From Phaeosphaeria sp. MPI-PUGE-AT-0046c (Eukaryota; Ascomycota; Dothideomycetes; Pleosporales; Phaeosphaeriaceae): a DNA stretch of 64,000 bases. Shown piece by piece: positions 56,525 to 64,000 of the stretch (position 1 is the stretch's first letter; every line of letters starts with the position of its first letter). Made by a program: the position numbers and the translations under genes. The notes below the pieces were generated by a model. The model was given only the letters and a program-made list of their open reading frames with translations. It was not told where the DNA came from and made no database searches. The DNA lies in contig JAGTJN010000021.1 of NCBI GenBank assembly GCA_020747045.1, positions 868,001 through 932,000 on the forward strand. Reading direction: 5' to 3'.

Positions 56525-58500
56525 TCATCGCACCTGATACTCATCCAGCGCCATGCCCTTGGCAATCTTCTTGATAAGTGCTTTCTTCAAGAACTGCTCG
56601 CGGGCCAGACTCCTCGTTTGCTGTCGATGGGTTAGCTTCAATCACAATCCTGACATCTCTTTCTACTTCTTCTTCCGCACACCAGATGGGAGTTGACGTA
56701 CCTTTACAAACCCCTCAACCCCAACCCTACCGCCGTCCAGACCCCTCCCCAATACGAACAAAGCATCCGCAATCCCCCGCTCCTCCGCCGCCAATGCATA
56801 TAGCTGTCCACCAACGAATGTCGGCGCAACAAGCACGTCATCCACATCCGGCGCCTTCCTTCTCCTCGCATCTTCCATGACCCTGTCCGCCTCGATCATC
56901 GCGCCCTTGAGGATCTGTTCATTAGCTGCGAGCGCGGTGTCGAGCTGTTGGAGTTCTCCCAACTCAGCTTGCAAGCGCGAATATGCGTTTTGCAGGGCGG
57001 ATTGTTGGGAGCGCAGGGGGGTGAGGGCGGATGTGTTGGAAGAGACAGTCTGGCGAATTTGCGAGACGAGGGTTTGGCTGAGGGCGCGGAGGAGGGCGTC
57101 TTTTTCGGGATTTGGGGGAACGGGTGGTACGGGTAGGGGGACTTGGGTGCCGGTTTGCGAGGGGAGAGTAACTTCGAGAGAGTCGTCGAGGAGATTGATT
57201 GGTGGTGCAGGAGCGGCTGGCGCTTGTTGGGGCGGAGGGTATTGGCGATACTGCTGGTGTTGTGGTGCTTGTTGATGCTGCTGCTGAGGATGAGGCGGAA
57301 GGTGTTGCTGTTGTTGTGGCGGAGGTTGTCCTTGATAATGCTGGGTGTGTGACTGTTGCGATTGAGGCTGAACAGGTGCCTGTCGGGCGTATTGTGATGC
57401 TGCTCGTTGGTCTGGTGTGATGGGGCTGACAGGACTTCCCATGTCGTATGCATTCGGTCGATGCCCAGAAGCTTGGCTTTGGGGTTGAGGGTGTCTGGTT
57501 CCTGGCGTAACTGGACTCATGTCATAGCTTCCTTGCCGTTGTGAATACTGTGCAGGAGGGTGCGTCTGCGGGTGCCATTGAGGAGGAACGCCATAGTCGT
57601 TTCTTGGAGGTGGTTGATATTGTGCTGGTGTCCGAGGCTGTTGAGGAGGGTGCGGTGGAAGGGGAGGGGGCTGAGAGTAGCGGTCACGCGCAGGCTGGGG
57701 AGTGTGCGGGCTCTGCTCACCAGGTTTTGGCGGTCGAGGGGGAGGCGCTGGGCCCCGATGTGCTGGTGGTGGTGCTGAAGATTCTCGCCATTCTGCTGGA
57801 GGGGGAGGTATGGGTGGCGGAGCCTGCTGTGTGGGCGTATTGTGCTGTGGCTGCCTTGATCGCACCGGCGGCTCTTTGGCAAAGACTCCCCGCAGGACCG
57901 CGAGAAAGTCAAACAAGGTCGATTTCTATGTCTACGTCAGTCTTGCTATATGTCACAGCTGTTGCGCCAGCAGTCAACGTGACAGGCGCATGAGAAACGT
58001 ACATCCCAGTATTGCGCCCACTGCGCCAGGTATGGATGATAGACTCTTCCATCTCCGCTAACGTGCTGCCCTGGCCTCACCACCATGTCCTGTGAAGGGG
58101 TGATGTACACCAGAGGCGGTTCTCTGGGGTATGCATGAGGCACCCATATGGCTACTGGGAAGCCGTACGTCGACCCGCGAAAAGTGACGGGCAGGGTACC
58201 GCGCAGGAGCAGAAGAAGCGCCGAAGTTCCATTCTCATATGCTGATGCCGTGAGTATGCGCGTGTTTGGTGGTTGTGTGCAATGGCATGCTATGAGCCTG
58301 ACGTACTGTAGACCTCCGTTCGCGGGGAGAGTGACGGGTAGTTGGAGAGAGCCTCGGCAGCGTCGTGATACGTGCGATTTACGTCTTTGTATTCCTAATT
58401 CGATACGTTAGACTGTAAACAAAGCGCACGTGGGGGACGCATCTACACTGGTGAGGACGCTGTACAGCCAGTTGAGCACTTTCTCGGGGACGCCAGCCAT
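56525..58500 (-). CDS. VPS23: ESCRT-I subunit Vps23 / TSG101-like
   Basis: Five exons (58500-58447, 58394-58307, 58241-58003, 57925-56702, 56620-56525) give 566 residues; introns of 52, 65, 77 and 81 nt. Residues 1-150 are the UEV ubiquitin-binding domain (VLNWLYSVLTSEYKDVNRTY, then FRGSTYGFPVAIWVPHAYPR, then GRVYHPYLAQWAQ). A Pro/Gln-rich linker of about 220 residues with poly-Q tracts follows, then a coiled coil (about 415-480) and the C-terminal steadiness box FVKQTRSLAREQFLKKALIK, ending YQVR. Vps23 sorts ubiquitinated cargo into multivesicular bodies and, in fungi, supports pH signalling and cytokinesis. The last exon is separated from the rest and easily missed. Confidence 0.94.
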
Positions 58501-58831
58501 GCTGTACGTCAAGGGTCGATGTTTGGTGGGGAAGCTCCGAGCACGACGTTATCGACGGTCCATCAACCTTGGCAAGCCGCTACCATTCCCATTTACCGGA
58601 AGTATTATATACAAATGAGGTCACCATGTCGTTGTTCTGGTTGGACAAGATGTAGATTGCAGAAGCGAATGGTTCATGAGCATCCACCACCATCCAGTGG
58701 GTATCATCAATCATAATATTGACCGCTCTCGCATATGTGCTTAGAGGGAAAAGTATAGTACAGCGAACGTAAATCATGACCTCGTCAAGTCTTCCAGCGT
58801 AATGTACAATGCATGCTCGTCGAGAAGACAA
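58501..58831. promoter_or_regulatory. VPS23 upstream region / NFS1 3' end
   Basis: 331 bases between two minus-strand genes. It must contain the VPS23 promoter and the NFS1 terminator. No TATA box or clear terminator sequence seen. Confidence 0.4.
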
Positions 58832-60605
58832 TCAATGCTGGCTCCACTCAATCGTGTTCAGGTCCACACCTTCTTGTACCAATTCCCACAGCGGACTGAG
58901 CTCTCGCAGGAACGTCACGCGCTCTTGGACCGCCTTGAGCACGTAGTCGATCTCTGCATCCGTGGTGAACCGCCCGATACCAAATCTGATACTGCTATGC
59001 GCGCTCTCGTCGCTGCTGCCCAGCGCTCGGAGAACGTAGCTGGGCTCAAGCGATGCTGATGTGCAAGCACTTCCAGAAGACAGCGCAATGTCCTTCAATG
59101 CCATAAGCAGCGACTCGCCCTCTACGTAGGCGAATGAGACGTTGACACAGCCAGGGTAGTGTGCCTCGCGGTCGCCGTTCAATGTGGTGTGCTCCATCGA
59201 CAGGAGACCCTCGAGCAGTCGGTTCGATAGCGCCGAGATGCGCTTGGTATCATACTGGATATGGTCAGCCGTGCTCGACCAAATGAATGAAGGCCAGCAA
59301 AAGGCGAGGCTAGTACTCAGACGGGGTGCACATTTATCAACACGGCGCGTCGACAGCCGAAGCTGCCTAACACTCTGAAAGCCATGCATGTATAAAGCAA
59401 ATAATCATAGTGGGGCAAAACAAAAAAGAAGAATGACGACTTACCTCCATCTCCTCTTTACATATCCGAGCAGCTGCTCCCATGCCAATGGCAAGTGGTG
59501 GTGCGAGGGTGCCACTGCGCAGACCTCGCTCCTGGCCGCCTCCACTGATGATGGGGTCAAGTCTGACCCTAGGCCGTCGGCGTACGTAGCATGCGCCGAC
59601 ACCCTTGGGCCCGTAGATCTTGTGGCCGGATATCGACATCAAGTCGACGTTCCATTTGTTGACATCGACAGGAATCTTGCCAACTGCTTGTGCGGCGTCG
59701 GTGTGGAAGAAGACCTTCTTGGACCGACAGAGCCTGCCGATTTCCTCTACTGGCTGCACAACACCAATCTCATTGTTGACGGTCATGATGCTGACTAGCA
59801 TGGTATCGGGCCGAATGGCAGCTTCGAGCTGAGCCATGTCGACGAGACCATTATTTTGGACTGGCAGATAGGTGATATCGAAGCCCTCGTCCTGGAGATG
59901 GCGACAGCTATCGAGCACGCACTTGTGTTCTGTTTGACAGGTGATGATGTGCTTCTTCTTGCCTCCTCGCCCGAAAAAGCGAGCAACACCCTTGATGCTC
60001 ATGTTGTTACTTTCGGTGGCGCCGCTTGTGAAGATGATCTCCTTGGGATCGGCGCCGATGAGGTCGGCAATGTGCTGGCGGGAGTCCTCGATACCCTTGT
60101 CCGTCTCCCAGCCGTAGGCATGGGTCCGGGAATGCGGATTGCCGTAGAGACCAGTCATAAAGGGCATCATGGCATCTACGACACGCGGGTCCATTGGGGT
60201 GGTCGCTTGCATGTCCAGGTAGATTGGCCGTGATCCCTGGTCCATGACTGTGGCCTGCTTCAATATGCCTGCGGGGTGTGAGTGTCATGGAAAAAAGTGG
60301 CGGGGCGATAGAGTAATCGTACCAGCACTGGGGCTCATCATCGCATCTGCGCTCATACCCGTCGTCGGCATCGTGGCATCTTGCGACCTCTCTCCAGTCT
60401 GCTCTAGAAAAGCTTTTCGCTCTGCCTTGATGGTGGTGTCGACATTGACGGTGGCCTTGGACGGCTTCGTCTCGGAGACATAGCTCCTCTGCCCCAGAGC
60501 CTGACCAGCAAGAGCCCGTGATGCAAAGCGTGAAGAAGAAGAGGAAGGGTATCGGCGAGAAGCAATGCGAAGGGCCTGCCTCGCGATGGGTGCGATATTA
60601 GACAT
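58832..60605 (-). CDS. NFS1: Mitochondrial cysteine desulfurase Nfs1
   Basis: Exons 60605-60323, 60268-59445 and 59254-58832 give 509 residues. The N-terminus is an Arg/Ser-rich mitochondrial presequence (about 1-45). The class V aminotransferase fold shows PLP-binding K311 in SGHKIYGPKG, the substrate-binding TEHKCVLDS, HTDAAQAVGK, and the mobile-loop catalytic C433 in SSGSACTSASLE. Nfs1 takes sulfur from cysteine for Fe-S cluster assembly and tRNA thiolation, on the Isu scaffold with Isd11 and Acp1. The second intron is 190 nt, the longest placed in this window, against about 50 elsewhere. It is transcribed divergently from the BAR/SH3 gene. Confidence 0.96.
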
Positions 60606-61129
60606 AATCGGGGAGGGTGGAGGCGCAGGTGTTGGAGTGACGAGTAGAATTCGCCCGAACGAAGCTCGAGTGCTAACTTATTGCCGGCCGGCAGGCGAGC
60701 GGGTCTGACTAAGCCTTGAACATGGCCCATGGCCCATTGCCCATTTGCAGCGCGATGCCCTGCGGTGGTACTCTCTGTAGAGCCCCCGGATCACTCGGAT
60801 CCGACTGTGCCGGCTCTGTTGCTTGCTCCCCGTCTTCTCTTCGTGCAATAAATCCAATGCGCGTTCAGGCATCTCCGTGGCGTGTTCCCTTTCACATTGT
60901 GGTGCATTGTGGCTCTCTGGGCGCTAGCCGCAAGCTCAGCCACTGGTGCACGTCATAGTCTTTGACCAAGACACCAACCAAAGACGACCCAGAACTCAAA
61001 CGCAACCCACCGGGCCATAAGCTCGTCGTGCCGTCTGCTTCGTTCTTCCCTGGCATCCTCACACACCGAGCCACCATACGCACTGTTTTTCGCACACCAA
61101 TCCCTCTCGATACGCCCTAATACCCCGCC
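60606..61129. promoter_or_regulatory. Divergent promoter region, NFS1 and RVS167-like
   Basis: 524 bases between two start codons. GC-rich with CGGCCGGC-type words near 60680 and GGATCACTCGGATCCGA near 60789. No TATA box. Both flanking genes are constitutive housekeeping types. Confidence 0.4.
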
Positions 61130-62672
61130 ATGAGTTGGAAAGGCCTCACAAAGAGCGTAGTGCGGGTAGGCACATGTTGCGGTACCTGTCGGCCTGCAGT
61201 GACTCGCTGACACCCGGAATAGGCGCCGCAAAGTGTCAAGCAGAAATTCAACATCGTACGTACTGCAGCTGCCATGCCCTAAGCTATGCGCGCTGACGCC
61301 GGTTGTACCGCGTAGGGCGAGATCACAAAGGACGCCATCTACATTGATGCCGAGCGCCGCTTCGATGAGCTCGAGAAGGAGACGAAGAAGCTCCACGATG
61401 AGTCCAAGAAGTATGCGCTCCCTGCGGACCCGATGGAATGTGTGGCTAACATACTGCAGGTACTTTGACGCCATCAACAGTACGTAGAACACGTCGCGCG
61501 CCCGCTGTAGGGAGCCACTAACAACACGGCATACAGACATGCTCACCTCTCAAATCGAATTCTCCAAGGCCATCAGCGACATATACAAGCCCATCTCCGG
61601 ACGCATGTCGGACCCCACTTCCTTCCACGACGAAGGCAACACGGCCGGCATAGAAGCGTGCGAAGAATATCAAAGCGTCGTCGGTGAACTTCAGGAAACA
61701 TTAAAACCGGAACTGGAGATGATCGACTCGCGAGTCATCCGTCCTGCAAACGAACTGATGGACATTATCAAGGCAGTAAAAAAGCTCGCAGCAAAGCGCG
61801 ACCACAAGCAGCTCGACTACGATCGCCAACGCGCCGCACTCAAGAAGCTGCAAGACAAGAAGGAAAAGACGCTCAAGGACGAGAAGGCCATCTACAAGGC
61901 AGAGAGCGATGTCGAGCAGGCCACCCAAGACTACAACTACTTCAACGATCTGCTCAAGGACGAGCTACCCAAGCTCTTTGCACTGGAACGAGAGTTCATT
62001 CAACCACTTTTCCAATCATTCTATTACATGCAGTTGAACGTCTTCTACACCCTGCACGAGCGCATGCAACGGCTTGACATTGGCTACTTCGACCTGACCT
62101 TGGATATCGAGGCAGCCTACCAGAAGAAGCGCGGAGATACCCAGGAGGAAGCCGAGAAGATCTCCATTGTTAAGTTCAAGTCGACGGGCGGACGCACGCC
62201 GGGCATGAAGCCTGGACAATCCAAGTACGCAGCCAAGGCGGCAGAAGCAAAGGCAGGCCGTGCCTCTGTATCATCAGAAACAGATGCTCCGCCGCCCTAT
62301 AGTCCAGGTCCAGCAGCACCCGCATTGGGAGACGTCAAGTCTCCCGCCATGTCTACTGGTTCCTGGGGCTCAGTCGCAAAATCCAAAGGCGCCGCACCCC
62401 CACCACCCAAGCCCAAGCCTTCACGGCTCAGTGGGGTACCCACAGTGGAGCACGTCACTGCACTGTACGATTACGAAGCCCAGGCAGAAGGAGATCTCAG
62501 CTTCTTGGCTGGTGATGTTATCGAGATTATCTCACGAACGCAGAATGACAACGAGTGGTGGTCCGGCAAAGTACGAGGAAAGCAGGGACAGTTCCCAGGT
62601 ACGTCTTCAAGACCAATCGCTTGGTTCCAGACTAACTCGTGTACAGGAAATTATGTCAAGCTGAACCAATAG
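61130..62672 (+). CDS. RVS167: BAR/SH3 protein, Rvs167/Hob1-like amphiphysin
   Basis: Six exons (61130-61165, 61223-61255, 61316-61410, 61460-61479, 61537-62598, 62647-62672) give 423 residues; exon 4 is only 20 nt. The N-BAR domain covers about 1-235 (MSWKGLTKSVVRAPQSVKQK, then DAIYIDAERRFDELEKETKK). A Gly/Ala/Pro/Ser-rich linker follows, and an SH3 domain closes the protein (ALYDYEAQAEGDLSFLAGDV, then NEWWSGKVRGKQGQFPGNYV). The SH3 end crosses the last intron. Such proteins bend membranes at endocytic sites and bind actin regulators through the SH3. The small early exons are typical of this gene in ascomycetes. Confidence 0.95.
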
Positions 62673-63137
62673 AGTGGTCCGGTGCCCATCCATATAAGCA
62701 TGGCCGCGACACTGCGGTGCTGGCGGCATCAGTTGATCCTTTTGAAATATCGTAGATACCAACCTCGACGGCTTCTCTCCAGTCTTGCGTAGCATTCTTG
62801 GTGTTAATCATCAACTGTTTTTGTTTCTTAGAGTATTCGGTTCGCCAATATTAATTGCATACACACCAAACACTTTTTTGCCACGCTCTAGTTGATAATC
62901 TCTCAGTATGCTAAACATGTACGTGATTACATAGCTCAGCCACTGACGGGCACTAGCTGCATCCGCTGCGACGGATCCAACCATCCCCGCACTATAATGA
63001 TCGGAGACATGGAGCACCTCGAGGCAAGTCATCTTGCTGACGTTCAAGGTGTAGATCACGACATCTGCCCGTCAACATCACCCAACCCCAACACTGAACA
63101 TCTCATCCCCAACAAACATACGCCAAACCACACAGTC
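62673..63137. other. Intergenic, RVS167-like to DSBA-like gene
   Basis: 465 bases. An upstream in-frame ATG at 62892 would extend the next protein by 82 residues of low complexity, which I do not accept. No motif stands out. Confidence 0.45.
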
Positions 63138-63824
63138 ATGCCATACGCCTCAACAATAACCTTCACCCTCGACACAATCTGCCCATGGACCTATCTCGCC
63201 TACCTCCGCCTCCGCCTCGCCCTCTCCACCTTCCGCTCCACGCACCCCAACTCCCCGGTAACATTCACCCTCCTCCTAGCCCCCTACCAACTCTACCCCG
63301 ACTTCAGCACCACCGGCGTAAGCAAGTACGAGTGGTACCGGGACGAAAGGTACGCCGGCAGCACGGAGCGAATGGACATGTACATGTCCTACATGACCGC
63401 GCTAGGCCGCGACGAAGGGGTCGAGTTTAATTTGCGCGCGGGCGAGATTGCGAATACGTTTGATGCGCATCGTGTCTTGCACGTTCTTCAACAGGACTTT
63501 TCGCCTGCTCATGCATTACTTGCGCTCGAGGCGCTCTACGATGCGTATTTTTGTAACGCGGCGAATCCGGCGGCGGAGCAGACGCTCCTTGCGGCATGTG
63601 TGGCGGCGGGGCTGGGGCGGGAGGAGGCGGAGGCGGTGGTTGGGGATGGGGAGAGGGGGAGGAGGGAGACGGGGGCGAAGGTGCGGGAGCAGGCGGGGAA
63701 TGGGATTGATAGTGTGCCGTATGTGGTTTTTGAGGGAAGGAAGAGGGATTTTACGCTTGTGGGGGCCAAGGCGGTGGGGGAGTATGTGAAGGTTATGGAG
63801 CAGGTTGAGAAGGAGGCTGTTTGA
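63138..63824 (+). CDS. DSBA/FrnE-like thioredoxin-fold oxidoreductase
   Basis: Single exon, 228 residues from ATG 63138. The start FTLDTICPWTYLAYLRL matches the beta1-alpha1 of the DSBA family (FrnE / 2-hydroxychromene-2-carboxylate isomerase group). The active-site position reads C15-P-W-T, so the second Cys of a CPWC motif is missing; only monothiol or glutathione-type chemistry is then possible. GIDSVPYVVFEGRKRDFTLV near the C-terminus carries the cis-proline loop (Val-Pro) and the last strand. The middle is helical with FDAHRVLHVLQQ, as in FrnE. The substrate is unknown. Codons in the 3' third are very GC-rich (GGGG/GCGG runs), unlike the CA-rich 5' third. Confidence 0.85.
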   Translation: MPYASTITFTLDTICPWTYLAYLRLRLALSTFRSTHPNSPVTFTLLLAPYQLYPDFSTTGVSKYEWYRDERYAGSTERMDMYMSYMTALGRDEGVEFNLRAGEIANTFDAHRVLHVLQQDFSPAHALLALEALYDAYFCNAANPAAEQTLLAACVAAGLGREEAEAVVGDGERGRRETGAKVREQAGNGIDSVPYVVFEGRKRDFTLVGAKAVGEYVKVMEQVEKEAV

Positions 63825-63870
63825 GGCTGTTGGGACAGGGCGAGGAAGGTTGGTGGGAAGGAGGAAGGAT

Positions 63871-63930
63871 TGGAGGCCAGGAAGATGAGTTAGAGGCAAA
63901 GAAGATGAGTTGGAGGCAAAGAAGTTGGAG
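63871..63930. repeat. Three 20-bp tandem units
   Basis: TGGAGGCCAGGAAGATGAGT, TAGAGGCAAAGAAGATGAGT and TGGAGGCAAAGAAGTTGGAG follow each other without gaps just after the last gene. A small minisatellite in non-coding DNA. Confidence 0.75.
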
Positions 63931-64000
63931 TGGTTTTGTGTTGGTGCTCTCAATGGGCTGGAAGCCTGGTGGTCGACACACTGCTTTCCTCATGATGGAC

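Noticed and set aside
56896..57453. 185-codon minus-strand frame overlapping VPS23
   Set aside because: Alternative frame of the Pro/Gln-rich exon; low-complexity shadow.
1..64000. RIP-type mutation, transposons or a CRISPR array
   Set aside because: No strongly TpA-biased block, terminal repeats or regularly spaced repeats were seen by eye; weak RIP cannot be excluded without computing dinucleotide indices.

Overview
The window is nuclear DNA of a filamentous ascomycete. Most genes are split by short introns (many 45-65 nt, GT...AG, CTNAC-like branch sites), and the gene set is fungal: COP9 subunit 5, ATG16, CAF16, an Rvs167-type BAR/SH3 protein, Vps23, Nfs1, a HET-domain gene, a cutinase, a UstYa-type oxidase and PTH11-like receptors. 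A plant-associated Dothideomycete, probably Pleosporales, is my inference from content and architecture; the sequence alone does not prove it. Exon joins were worked out by hand from splice signals, reading phase and protein continuity. Where I give exons, the summed length is a multiple of three.

Layout. 0-13.8 kb: TDP1, an F-box/LRR-like protein, a secreted flavin oxidase, a four-TM MARVEL-like protein, a small conserved-looking gene, a sugar transferase, a gene remnant and a large unknown protein. 14-24.5 kb: a dense housekeeping block rich in mitochondrial translation genes (mL38 and uL4m head to head, IF3, mitochondrial GluRS) with CSN5, ATG16 and a farnesylatable Ydj1-type HSP40 whose ATG appears to be split by an intron. 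25-31 kb: accessory DNA with a class I amidotransferase and a shard of a second copy, then a tandem array of four BTB genes (two intact, two truncated). 31-35 kb: a lone UstYa-family gene, MOD5 and an eight-cysteine secreted protein. 35-38.7 kb: 3.7 kb with no recognisable gene. 38.7-45 kb: cutinase, DUF1996 protein, HET protein. 45-56 kb: membrane-protein-rich accessory region with CAF16, two tandem PTH11-like genes, and a multi-TM family with one intact member, one copy stopped by a single TGA and a frameshifted fragment of a different membrane protein between them. 56.5-64 kb: housekeeping again (VPS23, NFS1, RVS167-like) and a DSBA-like oxidoreductase.

The picture is an alternation of conserved, tightly packed housekeeping blocks with gene-poor accessory stretches where lineage-specific families (BTB, PTH11-like, orphan membrane proteins, secreted proteins) duplicate and decay. 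No functional tRNA, rRNA, CRISPR array or intact transposon was recognised; one tRNA-like relic is described.
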